Source of the DNA: Methylobacterium iners
GTDB lineage: Bacteria > Pseudomonadota > Alphaproteobacteria > Rhizobiales > Beijerinckiaceae
DNA: 38,147 nucleotides
Assembly: GCF_022179305.1 (NCBI RefSeq)
Contig: NZ_BPQP01000080.1
Location: 1-38,147, forward strand
Reading direction: 5' to 3'
The notes beneath the pieces are model-generated. The model did not search any database. It was given only the letters and a program-made list of their open reading frames with translations, and had not been told where the DNA came from. The translations under genes were made by a program, and so were the position numbers. Positions 18,177-27,372 of the stretch are shown piece by piece. The number at the start of each line of letters is the position of its first letter. The first letter of the stretch is position 1.

Positions 18177-20999
18177 GTGCTCGGATTGCCGCTCACCTTC
18201 GCCGCTCCCCTCGCGCTCGCGGCGCTCGTCGCCCTGCCGGCCCTGTGGTTCCTGCTGCGCGTGACGCCGCCGCGGCCGCGGCGGATCGACTTTCCGCCGC
18301 TGCGGATCGTGGCCGACCTGCTCGGAAAGCGCGACACGCCGGCCCGCACGCCGCCCTGGCTCCTGATCCTGCGCATCCTCGCCGCCGCCTGCCTCGTCCT
18401 CGCCGTCTCGGGGCCGGTCTGGAACCCGCTCGGGTTCGCCGGCGCCGCGGGGCGGACGCCGCTCCTCGTCATGGTCGATAACGGCTTCTCCGCCGCCCAT
18501 GACTGGCGGGAGCGGCTGCGGGTGGCGACCGACGCGATCGAGGCCGCGGCCCGCGACGGGCGCCCCGTCGCGGTGCTCGCCACCGCCGAGCCGCCCGCCG
18601 CCTTCGAGGCGCGGACGCCGGCCGCCGCCCTGGAGCGCCTGCGGGCGATCGCCCCGCGCCCGCATCTCGGCGACCGGGACGCCCACCTGCCCACCCTCGC
18701 CAACTTCCTGGAACGCACGCCGTCGACCGCGATCGTCTGGGTCAGCGACGGCGTCGCGGGAAGCGGGGGCGGCAACTTCGCCGCCGCGCTCGCCGACCTC
18801 GTCGCGCGCCACGGCGCCTCGCTGACGATCCTGAGGGCCGATCAGCCCCCCGCGCTGGCGCTGACGGCCTCGGAAGCCGGGGGCCGCCTCGTCGCCAAGG
18901 TCTCGCGGGCCGCGCCGAACGGGCGCGACGCCGGTCTCGTGCGGGCCCTCGACCAGAAGGGCCTGCCCCTCGCCGAGCAGGACTTCGCGTTCAAGGACGG
19001 CGCGACGGAGACGGAGGTCGCCTTCGAGCTGCCCGTGGAGCTGCGCAACGGGATCGCGCGCCTGGAGATCGCGGCGGAGCGCTCGGCCGGCGCCGTCGCG
19101 CTGATGGACGAGCGGGCCAAGCGACGCCGGGTCGGCCTCGTCTTCGGCGGCACCAGCGACCAGGCCCAGCCGCTGCTGGCGCCGACCTACTACCTGTCGC
19201 GGGCGCTCGGGCCCTATGCCGACGTGCGCGAGCCGCGCGGCGCCAAGGGCGTCGCGGACTCGGTGGCGCAGATGCTGGACGGGCAGGTCTCCGTCCTCGT
19301 TCTCGCCGATGTCGGAGCGCTCGACGATCAGACCCTCTCCCGCGTCGGCAAGTTCGTCGACGAGGGCGGCCTGCTCCTGCGCTTCGCCGGGCCGCGGCTC
19401 GCCGCCGGCAACGACCCCCTGGTGCCGGTACGCCTGCGCCGCGGCGGCCGGACGCTGGGCGGCACCCTGTCCTGGGACAGCCCGAAGACGCTGGCCGCCT
19501 TCGCCCCCGAGAGCCCCTTCGCCGGGCTGACTCCGCCCGCCGATATCGGCGTGCGCCGGCAGATCCTGGCGGAGCCGGACGGCGACCTGCCCGGCCGGAC
19601 GTGGGCCTCCCTGCAGGACGGCACGCCGATCGTCACCGCCGAGAAGCGGGGGCAGGGCCTCGTCGTGCTCTTCCACGTCACCGCCGACACCACCTGGTCG
19701 AACCTGCCGCTCTCGGGCCTGTTCATCGACATGCTACGCCGAGTCGTGGGGCTCGCCGGCACCACGACGCCGCCGGCCGCAGAGGCCGGCCTGCGCCCGG
19801 CCGCCACGGTCCTGGCGCCGCGCCTCACCCTCGACGGGTTCGGGGCGCTCGGCAGCCCCCCGGCCGGTGCCACGGCCGTGCCAGCCGACTACGCCGACCG
19901 CGCCACCCACGAGCATCCGCCCGGCTTCTACGGCCCCGCCGACGGCGGAGTCGCCATCAACGCCCTGAAGCACGGCGACCGCCTGGCACCCCTCGACGAG
20001 GCGGCGATCGCCGGCGCCCAGATCGGGGCGCTGACGGGCACGGAGACCCTCGATTTGCGCGCCGCTCTGTTCACGGGAGCGCTCGCGCTCCTGCTTCTCG
20101 ACACGCTGGCGGGGCTCTGGCTCGGCGGCTTCCTCGCCCGCTCGGGCGGCCTCATCGGGCGGGCGCCCGCGCGGGCCGCCTTGATCGCCCTGGCCCTTCT
20201 CGGCGCGGGATACCTGGCGCCCAGACCGGCCACGGCCGCCGAGGGCGGGCGCGGCACGGCCTTCGATTCCGCGCTCGCCACGCGGCTCGCCTACGTGATC
20301 ACCGGCGACGAGGCGGTGGACACGGCGAGCCGGGCCGGACTGTCGGGTCTCACCCAGATGCTGGCGAGCCGCACGGCGCTGGAGCCGGGCGAGCCGGCGG
20401 GCATCGATCCGGGCCGGGACGAGCTCGCCTTCCACCCGCTGATCTACTGGCCGATCGTCGCAGGGAGGCCGCAGCCGAGCGAGGCCGCGATCCGGCGGAT
20501 CGACGCCTTCATGCGCAACGGCGGCACCGTCCTGTTCGACACCCGCGACGCGCTTACCGCGCGCCCCGGCGGCCCGCCCACGCCCGAGGCGGCCTACCTG
20601 CGCAAGATGCTCTCGACGCTGGAGGTGCCCGAGCTCGAGCCCGTCCCGGCCGACCACGTGCTGACCAAGGCCTTCTACCTCGTCGACAACTTCCCGGGTC
20701 GCTACGCCACCGGCCAGACCTGGGTCGAGACCCTGCCGCCGGCCGGCGAGGGCAACGAGCGGCGCCCGGCCCGTGCCGGCGACGGCGTCTCGCCGATCGT
20801 CATCACCGGCAACGACCTCGCCGCGGCCTGGGCGGTGGGCCGGCGCGGCGAGCCGCTCTATCCAGTGGTGGGCGGCGACCAGCGCCAGCGCGAGATGGCG
20901 TTTCGCGGCGGCATCAACCTCGTGATGTACACGCTGACGGGCAACTACAAGGCGGATCAGGTGCACGTGCCGGCGCTGCTGGAGCGGCTGGGGCAGTGA
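18177..20999 (+). CDS. Large membrane protein: BatA-like N-terminus and C-terminal DUF4159
   Basis: This 940-aa protein starts at GTG, ten bases after the DUF58 gene. Residues 1-85 hold two hydrophobic helices joined by TPPRPRRIDFPPLRIV, the usual aerotolerance-regulator (BatA) N-terminus. A VWA-like region follows, but its first metal-site strand reads VMVDNGFSAAHDW, where DxSxS is expected, so metal binding is doubtful. Two more helices sit near 625-685. The final 260 residues are DUF4159, with ELAFHPLIYWPIVAGR, FMRNGGTVLFDTRD and the end NYKADQVHVPALLERLGQ. The C-terminal part probably faces the periplasm, after a signal-like helix near 665. Function is not known; the operon suggests a partner of the MoxR ATPase in the envelope. 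Confidence 0.87.
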   Translation: MLGLPLTFAAPLALAALVALPALWFLLRVTPPRPRRIDFPPLRIVADLLGKRDTPARTPPWLLILRILAAACLVLAVSGPVWNPLGFAGAAGRTPLLVMVDNGFSAAHDWRERLRVATDAIEAAARDGRPVAVLATAEPPAAFEARTPAAALERLRAIAPRPHLGDRDAHLPTLANFLERTPSTAIVWVSDGVAGSGGGNFAAALADLVARHGASLTILRADQPPALALTASEAGGRLVAKVSRAAPNGRDAGLVRALDQKGLPLAEQDFAFKDGATETEVAFELPVELRNGIARLEIAAERSAGAVALMDERAKRRRVGLVFGGTSDQAQPLLAPTYYLSRALGPYADVREPRGAKGVADSVAQMLDGQVSVLVLADVGALDDQTLSRVGKFVDEGGLLLRFAGPRLAAGNDPLVPVRLRRGGRTLGGTLSWDSPKTLAAFAPESPFAGLTPPADIGVRRQILAEPDGDLPGRTWASLQDGTPIVTAEKRGQGLVVLFHVTADTTWSNLPLSGLFIDMLRRVVGLAGTTTPPAAEAGLRPAATVLAPRLTLDGFGALGSPPAGATAVPADYADRATHEHPPGFYGPADGGVAINALKHGDRLAPLDEAAIAGAQIGALTGTETLDLRAALFTGALALLLLDTLAGLWLGGFLARSGGLIGRAPARAALIALALLGAGYLAPRPATAAEGGRGTAFDSALATRLAYVITGDEAVDTASRAGLSGLTQMLASRTALEPGEPAGIDPGRDELAFHPLIYWPIVAGRPQPSEAAIRRIDAFMRNGGTVLFDTRDALTARPGGPPTPEAAYLRKMLSTLEVPELEPVPADHVLTKAFYLVDNFPGRYATGQTWVETLPPAGEGNERRPARAGDGVSPIVITGNDLAAAWAVGRRGEPLYPVVGGDQRQREMAFRGGINLVMYTLTGNYKADQVHVPALLERLGQ

Positions 21000-21045
21000 A
21001 TTTCTTGATCCGTACATGTCCCGCGGCCCGAGCGGATCGCATCTC

Positions 21046-21147
21046 CTCCCCCTTGTGGGGAGGCGTTGGAGGTGGGGGTGGTTCCGCTTGCCTCCGCACG
21101 GGGTCACTCAGTCACCCCCACCCTCGACCCCTCCCCACAAGGGGGAG
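21046..21147 (-). repeat. Long inverted-repeat intergenic element, copy 1
   Basis: The arms CTCCCCCTTGTGGGGAGG (21046-21063) and its exact reverse complement (21130-21147) enclose a 66-base interior with an inner inverted repeat (GGGGGT / ACCCCC). The element begins 47 bp after the DUF4159 gene stop. By the position of the GCGGAACCACCCCCAC block it is in the opposite orientation to copies 2 and 3. It could fold into a long hairpin in RNA or a cruciform in DNA. Confidence 0.85.
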
Positions 21148-21202
21148 GGAAGCGCGTCCAGGTTCCCGTCCCCTACGACGCCATCGGCAAGGGTAACGGA
21201 CC

Positions 21203-23287
21203 ATGCTGAGCCTCAGCTTCACGCCCCTGCTGCCCTGGCCCGTCCTCGCCGGACTCGGGATCCTCGTCGCGCTGCTTGTCGGGCTCGCCATCTTCGCGCG
21301 GGGTCGCGTGGCGCTGCTGAGGGCGTTGGCGCTTGCCCTGGTGCTGGCGGCGTTGACCAACCCCTCCCTCGTTCGCGAGGACCGCGAGCCGGTCAAGGAC
21401 GTCGCCGCGATCGTCGTCGACCGCTCAGGGTCCCAGGCGCTGGGCGAGCGCCCCGCCATGACCGACACCGTGCGGGCCGAGCTTCAGCGCCGCTTCGGTG
21501 CGCTCACCAACATCGAGCCGCGCTTCGTCGACGTGCCGGATTCGACGCAAGGGGACGACGGCACCAAGCTCTTCGCCGCCCTCTCGCAGGCACTGGCCGA
21601 CGTGCCTGCCGAGCGGCTCGCCGGCGTGGTCATGCTCACCGACGGCGTCGTGCACGACATCCCGGCCTCGGCCGCGGCTCTGGGCTTCAAGGCGCCGCTC
21701 CACGTCCTCGTCACCGGGCGGCCGGACGAGCGCGACCGCCAGATCAGGATGCTCGAGGCCCCCCGCTTCGGCATCGTCGGCAAGGACGTCACCATCCGCG
21801 CCGAGGTGATGGAGCGCGGCGGCACCGGCAACGCGGTCGTCACCGTGCGCCGCGACGGCGAGGAGATCGAGCGCCGCTCGGTGCCGACGGGCCAGGCCTT
21901 CGCGCTCCAGACCCGGATCGAGCATGGCGGGCCCAACGTCGTCGAGATCGAGGTCGAGCCTCTGCCGGGCGAGCTGACGGTGGTCAACAACCGCGCCGTG
22001 CTGCCCATTGAGGGCATCCGCGAGAAGCTGCGGGTGCTCCTCGTCTCCGGCGAGCCGCACCAGGGCGAGCGCACCTGGCGCAATCTCCTGAAGTCGGACG
22101 CCAATGTCGACCTCGTCCACTTCACCATCCTGCGGCCGCCGGAGAAGCAGGACGGCACGCCGATCTCCGAGCTCTCGCTCATCGCTTTCCCGACCCGCGA
22201 GCTGTTCGTCCAGAAGATCAAGGATTTCGACCTGATCATCTTCGACCGCTACGCCAACCAGAGCGTGCTGCCCTCCGCCTATTTCGAGAACATCGTCCGC
22301 TACGTCCGCGACGGCGGCGCGCTCCTCATCGCGGCAGGCCCCGAATTCGCCTCCACCTCGAGCCTGGCGCGTACGCGGCTCTCGCAAATCCTACCCGGCG
22401 AGCCGAACGGCCGCGTCGTCGAGCAGCCCTACAAGGCGGCGCTCACGGGCGTGGGCACTCGCCACCCCGTCACCCGGGCCCTGCCGGGCTCGGAATCGAC
22501 GCCGCCGGCCTGGGGCGATTGGCTGCGCATCGTCTCGGCCCAGACGAAGCCCGGCGTGCAGCCGATCCTGCAGGGCGCCAACGCCCTGCCGCTCCTCGCC
22601 CTCTCGCGCGAGGAGAAGGGGAGGGTGGCCCTGCTGCTCTCGGACCACGCCTGGCTCTGGGCGCGGGGCTACGCCGAGGGCGGCCCCTATCTCGACCTGC
22701 TGCGCCGGCTCGGCCACTGGCTGATGAAGGAGCCGGCGCTGGAGGAGGAGGCCCTGCGCGCCCAGACCACCGCTCAGGGCCGCGAGGTTCGCGTCGAGCG
22801 TCAGACCATGGCCGAGACCACCGATCCGGTAACCGTCACGGGCCCGAGCGGCGGCGAGCAGAGCCTCACCCTGACCCAATCCGAGCCGGGACTGTTCTCG
22901 GCGACCTTCGAGGCCAAGGAACTCGGTCTGCACACCTTGCGCTCGGGCGGGCTCGTCGCCTTCGTCAGCGTCGGCCCTCCCAACCCGCGCGAGCTCGCCG
23001 ACGTCTTCAGCGACACCGAGCGTCTGAGGGCGCTGGCCGAGAGCACCGGCGGCTCCGTCCGTCGCGTCGCCGAGGCGGGTGGCGGCATCGAGGTGCCCCG
23101 CCTCCAGAGCGTGCGCAGCGGCCGCCTCAGCGGCGCCGACTGGATCGGCCTGCGCCCGAGCGACAGCGCCACGATCCGCGGCGTCGAGGTCTATCCCCTG
23201 GCGCTCGGCCTCGCCGCGCTGGCGCTGCTGGCGGCGGCGGTTCTGGCGATGTGGCTGGTCGAAGGGCGGCGCGGGCGTGTGGCGTAA
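21203..23287 (+). CDS. VWA/glutamine-amidotransferase-like membrane protein of the MoxR operon
   Basis: This 694-aa protein has two N-terminal membrane helices (residues 8-32 and 35-55), a VWA-like region and one C-terminal helix (about 668-690) ending in a short Arg-rich cytosolic tail. The metal-site strand VAAIVVDRSGSQ keeps the D-x-S-x-S pattern. The middle part, with FDLIIFDRYANQSVLPSAYF and VRDGGALLIAAGPEFAS, resembles the class-I glutamine-amidotransferase-like fold seen in this family but shows no catalytic Cys-His-Glu set. The large middle is likely periplasmic. It is the fourth gene of the MoxR run, separated from the previous gene by 203 bp that hold repeat copy 1. Function is unknown. 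Confidence 0.85.
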   Translation: MLSLSFTPLLPWPVLAGLGILVALLVGLAIFARGRVALLRALALALVLAALTNPSLVREDREPVKDVAAIVVDRSGSQALGERPAMTDTVRAELQRRFGALTNIEPRFVDVPDSTQGDDGTKLFAALSQALADVPAERLAGVVMLTDGVVHDIPASAAALGFKAPLHVLVTGRPDERDRQIRMLEAPRFGIVGKDVTIRAEVMERGGTGNAVVTVRRDGEEIERRSVPTGQAFALQTRIEHGGPNVVEIEVEPLPGELTVVNNRAVLPIEGIREKLRVLLVSGEPHQGERTWRNLLKSDANVDLVHFTILRPPEKQDGTPISELSLIAFPTRELFVQKIKDFDLIIFDRYANQSVLPSAYFENIVRYVRDGGALLIAAGPEFASTSSLARTRLSQILPGEPNGRVVEQPYKAALTGVGTRHPVTRALPGSESTPPAWGDWLRIVSAQTKPGVQPILQGANALPLLALSREEKGRVALLLSDHAWLWARGYAEGGPYLDLLRRLGHWLMKEPALEEEALRAQTTAQGREVRVERQTMAETTDPVTVTGPSGGEQSLTLTQSEPGLFSATFEAKELGLHTLRSGGLVAFVSVGPPNPRELADVFSDTERLRALAESTGGSVRRVAEAGGGIEVPRLQSVRSGRLSGADWIGLRPSDSATIRGVEVYPLALGLAALALLAAAVLAMWLVEGRRGRVA

Positions 23288-23318
23288 GGTGGGGGCGGCG
23301 CAGTGCGGCGCACTCTCG

Positions 23319-23418
23319 TCCCCCTTGTGGGGAGAAGTTGGAGGGGGGGGGTGGCTGGGCAACCCGCCCGCTGACCAGGCGGAACCACCCCCACCCCTAC
23401 CCCTCCCCACAAGGGGGA
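23319..23418 (+). repeat. Long inverted-repeat intergenic element, copy 2
   Basis: The arms TCCCCCTTGTGGGGAG (23319-23334) and its exact reverse complement (23403-23418) enclose a central part with GTGGCTGGG and GGCGGAACCACCCCCACC. The element begins 32 bp after the stop of the 694-aa membrane protein gene. It has the same orientation as copy 3. Confidence 0.85.
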
Positions 23419-23481
23419 GGGGACAGCTCCGGCGTATCGGGGTAATCGGAGGCTGAACCTGAGCCCCGACCCGAGCGCGCC

Positions 23482-23766
23482 ATGACGACCGGCTTCGATC
23501 GACCCCTGGCCTCCGCGGTCGCGCACATCAACGCCTCGACGCGCGACCGGATCGATGCGGCCTCGCTGCTGGCGGCCCTGCGGGCGGAGGTGGTGCCGCC
23601 CGAGCACGAACACCACGTCCGGGACTTCCTCTACGAGACCGAGGTCGAAACCCTCAGCGACCTCGTCCGCGGCGGCGCGGTGAGCTACGCGGCCTTGGCC
23701 CGGCTCGCGCAGCGCTACCTTCCGGCGGCCCATGACACACGGACCTGGCTCGATGAGCGCGCCTGA
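23482..23766 (+). CDS. Small hypothetical protein after the MoxR operon
   Basis: This 94-aa protein matches no family I recognise. It is soluble and mixed helical, with acidic and aromatic residues (EHEHHVRDFLYETEVETLSD, then LVRGGAVSYAALARLAQRYL). Codon use fits the surroundings, and it lies on the same strand as the MoxR genes. It is separated from them by about 195 bp with repeat copy 2, so co-transcription is uncertain. The ribosome site before the ATG is weak. Confidence 0.6.
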   Translation: MTTGFDRPLASAVAHINASTRDRIDAASLLAALRAEVVPPEHEHHVRDFLYETEVETLSDLVRGGAVSYAALARLAQRYLPAAHDTRTWLDERA

Positions 23767-23884
23767 GTCGCGATGGAGGGTCTCGACGCCTTGCGCCGGA
23801 GCGTGGTGCTCACAGCATGGGGGGATCGTATCCTGCCGGATGTTTTCGCGGTCGCCCGTGAGGTCCTCGCAAGCGCCGCGGGTG

Positions 23885-24403
23885 CTAGGCCGGGGTGGGT
23901 ACCGCCCGCGCCGAGGTGACCAGGCCACCCACGCTCTCCACCGCATCCTCGGTGAGCCCGCGCCAGAGGAGGCGCGCGGGATCGACAGGGCCAGGCATAG
24001 TCAGACGCCCCGGGGGCACGGCGGAAAAGCCGAAGCGGGCATAATAGGGCGCATCCCCCACCAGGATGACGAGGGCATGGCCCTCGGCCTCGGCCGCGCC
24101 GAGGCAGGCCTCCATCAGGGCCGCGCCGATGCCGCGCCCCTCGAAGCTCGGATCGACGGTGAGCGGCCCCAGCATGAGCGCCAGCGCCTCGCCGATCCGC
24201 ACGGGCCTGATCCTTACCGAGCCGACGAGGAAGGTCCCGACCAACGCCGTGAAGCTGAGGCTGGGGAGATGCGGGACGCCCTCCCGCAGGCGGTAGGAGG
24301 TCCGCGCGAAGCGGCCGGGGCCGAAGGCGCGATCGTGCAAGCGGTCGATCGACTCGGCATCCCCGGCGGTCTCCGGGCGCACGACCAGCGGCAGGGAGGT
24401 CAT
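23885..24403 (-). CDS. GNAT-family N-acetyltransferase (YhbS-like)
   Basis: This predicted acetyl-CoA-dependent acetyltransferase of 172 aa has an N-terminal LVVRPETAGDAESIDRLHDRAF. The strand-4/helix-3 core is MLGPLTVDPSFEGRGIGAAL, with the R/Q-x-x-G-x-G/A acetyl-CoA loop near residues 93-98. GDAPYYARFGFSAVPPG follows, typical of YhbS-type proteins. The acceptor is unknown. It starts six bases after the yejB stop, so it is probably the last gene of that operon, in the place where yejE and yejF normally lie. Confidence 0.88.
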   Translation of the reverse strand: MTSLPLVVRPETAGDAESIDRLHDRAFGPGRFARTSYRLREGVPHLPSLSFTALVGTFLVGSVRIRPVRIGEALALMLGPLTVDPSFEGRGIGAALMEACLGAAEAEGHALVILVGDAPYYARFGFSAVPPGRLTMPGPVDPARLLWRGLTEDAVESVGGLVTSARAVPTPA

Positions 24404-24409
24404 CGGGGG

Positions 24410-25516
24410 TCAGGTCGCCCGGGCGGAGAAGTCGATGCGCGGATCGATCCAGGTGTAGATCAGGTCCGAGAGCAGGTTCACGGCAAGCCCCAGCAGCGAG
24501 AAGATGTAGAGCGTCGCGAAGACGATCGGGTAGTCGCGGCCGACGATGGCCGTGAAGGAGAGGAGCCCGAGCCCGTCGAGGGTGAAGATCGTCTCGATCA
24601 GGAGCGAGCCCGAGAAGAAGGCCGTGATGAAGGCCCCGGGAAAGCCGGCGACGACGATGAGCATGGCGTTGCGGAAGACGTGGCCGTAGAGGACCTGCCG
24701 CTCGGTCAGGCCCTTCATGCGGGCGGTGAGCACGTATTGCTTGCGGATCTCGTCGAGGAACGAGTTCTTCGTGAGCAGCGTCGAGGTCGCGAAGGCGCCG
24801 AGCACGAGCGCGGTCAGCGGCAGCGTCATGTGCCAGACGTAGTCGACGATCTTGCCCCAGAGCGAAAAGTTCTCCCAGCCCTCGCTGGTCAGGCCCCGGA
24901 TCGGGAAGACCTGGAAGAACGAGCCGCCCGCGAACAGGATGATGAGGAGGAGCCCGAACAGGAAGCTCGGCACGGCGTAGCCGACGATGACGACGCCGGA
25001 GGTCCAGAGATCGAAGCGCGAGCCGTCCTTGACCGCCTTGCGGATGCCGAGCGGGATCGAGATCGCGTAGGACAGGAGGGTCATCCAGAGGCCGATCGAG
25101 ATCGAGACCGGCAGGCGCTCGCGGATGAGCTGCAGCACCGAGACGTCTCGGAAGTAGCTGTTGCCGAAATCGAACCGGGCGTAGTCCCAGATCATCTTCA
25201 GGAAGCGCTCGTGGGCGGGCTTGTCGAAGCCGAATTGCTGTTCGAGCTTCTTGATGAAGGCAGGATCCAGCCCCTGCGCCCCGCGATAGCGGGAATTGGC
25301 CTCGCCGCCGCCCCGGTTCACCGCGCCGGCGCCGCCGAGATCGCCCGCGCCCCCCGTCACCCGCGACAGGCCGGCATCGTTCTGGCCCTGAAGCTGCGCG
25401 AGCACCCGCTCGACGGGGCCGCCGGGGGCGAACTGCACGATCGTGAAAGTGATCAGCATGATGCCGAGGATGGTCGGCACCATCAGGGCGAGGCGGCGCA
25501 GGATGTAGGCGAGCAT
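24410..25516 (-). CDS. yejB: Microcin C/oligopeptide ABC transporter permease YejB
   Basis: This inner-membrane permease of 368 aa has six predicted helices. The N-terminus MLAYILRRLALMVPTILGI is typical of binding-protein-dependent peptide permeases. The YejB-type insertion between helix 1 and the core is present (residues 40-110), and the EAA loop that contacts the ATPase reads VLTARMKGLTERQVLYGHVF. The end WIDPRIDFSARAT is typical of YejB, so it is complete. A strong GAGGAGG ribosome site fixes the ATG at 25516; the frame is open to 25660, but that part overlaps the binding-protein gene. It would form a heteromeric channel with YejE and be powered by YejF, neither of which is here. Confidence 0.92.
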   Translation of the reverse strand: MLAYILRRLALMVPTILGIMLITFTIVQFAPGGPVERVLAQLQGQNDAGLSRVTGGAGDLGGAGAVNRGGGEANSRYRGAQGLDPAFIKKLEQQFGFDKPAHERFLKMIWDYARFDFGNSYFRDVSVLQLIRERLPVSISIGLWMTLLSYAISIPLGIRKAVKDGSRFDLWTSGVVIVGYAVPSFLFGLLLIILFAGGSFFQVFPIRGLTSEGWENFSLWGKIVDYVWHMTLPLTALVLGAFATSTLLTKNSFLDEIRKQYVLTARMKGLTERQVLYGHVFRNAMLIVVAGFPGAFITAFFSGSLLIETIFTLDGLGLLSFTAIVGRDYPIVFATLYIFSLLGLAVNLLSDLIYTWIDPRIDFSARAT

Positions 25517-25524
25517 GGGCCTCC

Positions 25525-27372
25525 TCAGATCCGGCCGATCCGCCGGGCCTTGTCCGCGTCGAACCACCAGGTGCTCGGCACGCCGAGGCCATAGGTCGGG
25601 CCCTTGGCCGGGCGGCCGTAGATGTCCCAGACGGCGATGCGGTGCGTCGAGCCGTACCACATCGGTACCCAGTAGCGGCCGGCCCGCAGCACCCGGTCCA
25701 GCGCCCGACAGGCCTGGGTGAGCTCGGCCCGGGAGGCGGCGCCCGTCACCTTGTCGATGAGCGCGTCGACGGCGGGGCTCGCGATGCCGGCGAGGTTGTT
25801 GGAGCCCGGCGTCGCGGCGGCGCGGCTGCCGTAGGTTTCGCGCAGCTCAGGCCCGGGCGTCAGGCCGCTCGAGTAGCGGCGCACCGTGACGTCGAAATCG
25901 AAATCCTTGAGGCGCGCCTGATACTGCGAGGCGTCGACCTGCCGGATGCGGGCCTTGATGCCGATCAGGCCGAGATTGCGGATGAAGGGCAGCGTGTGCG
26001 GCTCGAGGCTCGGATCGACGTCGAGGAACTCGATCTCCAGCGGCTTGCCGCCCGGCAGCTTGATGCTGCCTTCCTCGCGGGCGCAGCCCGCCTCGCGCAG
26101 CAGGGCGACGGCGCGGCTGAGCAGCGCCCGGTCCTGGCCGGACCCGTCGGATTCCGGCGGCGACCACGGCTCGCCGAAGACCTCCGAGGGCAGGTCGGCG
26201 CGCAGCGGATCGAGCAGCGCGAGCTCCTCGGGGGAGGGCTTGCCCGTGGCCTTGAGGTCCGAGTTCTCGAAGAAGGAGGCCGTGCGGGTATAGGCCCCGA
26301 ACATCAGGTTCTTGTTGGTCCAGGTGAAGTCGAAGCACAGGCCGATCGCCTCGCGGACCCTCGGATCGCGAAAGGCCTCGCGGCGGGTGTTGATCCACCA
26401 GCCCTGGGTGCCGGAGGGCGTCGCGTCGGGGATGGTCTCGCGGCGCACGCGGCCCTCCTGCACGGCGGGGAAGTCGTAGCCCGTGCCCCAGACCCGGGCG
26501 GTGAACTCCTCGCGGTAGGTGAAGGCGCCGCCCTTGAAGGCCTCGAAGGCGACCTGGCGATCGCGGAAATACTCGTAGCGCAGCGCCTCGAAATTGTTCT
26601 GGCCGACCATGACGGGCAGGTCGGCCGCCCAGTAGTCGTTCACGCGCTGCAGCTCGATGAAGCGCCCGGCCTCGAGCCGCCCGACCTGGTAGGGCCCCGA
26701 GCCCAGGGGCGGTTCGAGCGAGGAGGCCTCGAAGTCGCGGGCGCGGTAATAGGCGGCCGAGAAGACGGGCAGGGCCGCCACGAAGAGCGGCAGGTCGCGG
26801 CTGCGGCCGGGCACGAAGCGGACGAGCACGAGGTCCTCGGCCTCGGCCGTCGCATCGGCCAGGTCGCGCAGGACCTGGGAGATCGCCGGATGGCCCTTCT
26901 CCTTCAGGAGCTTGAGCGAGAAGGCGACGTCGGCGGCGGTGAGGCGCGAGCCGTCGTGGAAGCGGGCCTGCGGGCGCAGGCGAAAGCGGTAGGCGAGGCC
27001 GTCCGCATCGATCTCGACGGAGCGGGCGAGCAGCCCGTAGAGGGCGTCGGGCTCGTCGAACGCGCGGACCATCAGGCTGTCGAAGGTGAGGTCCATGCCC
27101 GCGGCCCCGTCGCCCCGCAGCACGTAGATGTTCAGGGTGTTGAAGGTCTGAAGCGACTGGTTGCCGAGGGTCGAGCTGATCTGCGCCGAGAAGCGGCCGC
27201 CGCGGGGCGCGGCCGGGTTCACGTAGTCGAAGTTCGGGAAGTTCTCGGGGTATTTGAGTTCGCCGAAGCTCGACAGGCCGTGGGCTTTGCGGGGGACCTG
27301 AGCCAGCGCGATCCTGGGGCAGGCCGCGAGCGCGCCCGCGCCGAGGACGAGGCCGCGCCGGGTCGGCCTCAC
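25525..27372 (-). CDS. YejA-like extracellular solute-binding protein (second copy)
   Basis: This is a periplasmic peptide-binding protein of the SBP family 5 (YejA/OppA type), 615 aa. The N-terminus has a Tat-like signal (TRRGLVLGAGALAACPRIAL) ending ALAQ. The mature protein begins with HGLSSFGELKYPENFPNFDY, typical of YejA. It shares many blocks with the next gene upstream (NPAAPRGG, GSGPYQVGRLEAGRFI, NNFEALRYEYFRDR), so the pair is a tandem duplication that has diverged. The GTG start at 27372 overlaps the upstream stop as GTGA; an open frame reaches 27510 but lies inside that gene. It probably feeds YejB. Confidence 0.9.
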   Translation of the reverse strand: MRPTRRGLVLGAGALAACPRIALAQVPRKAHGLSSFGELKYPENFPNFDYVNPAAPRGGRFSAQISSTLGNQSLQTFNTLNIYVLRGDGAAGMDLTFDSLMVRAFDEPDALYGLLARSVEIDADGLAYRFRLRPQARFHDGSRLTAADVAFSLKLLKEKGHPAISQVLRDLADATAEAEDLVLVRFVPGRSRDLPLFVAALPVFSAAYYRARDFEASSLEPPLGSGPYQVGRLEAGRFIELQRVNDYWAADLPVMVGQNNFEALRYEYFRDRQVAFEAFKGGAFTYREEFTARVWGTGYDFPAVQEGRVRRETIPDATPSGTQGWWINTRREAFRDPRVREAIGLCFDFTWTNKNLMFGAYTRTASFFENSDLKATGKPSPEELALLDPLRADLPSEVFGEPWSPPESDGSGQDRALLSRAVALLREAGCAREEGSIKLPGGKPLEIEFLDVDPSLEPHTLPFIRNLGLIGIKARIRQVDASQYQARLKDFDFDVTVRRYSSGLTPGPELRETYGSRAAATPGSNNLAGIASPAVDALIDKVTGAASRAELTQACRALDRVLRAGRYWVPMWYGSTHRIAVWDIYGRPAKGPTYGLGVPSTWWFDADKARRIGRI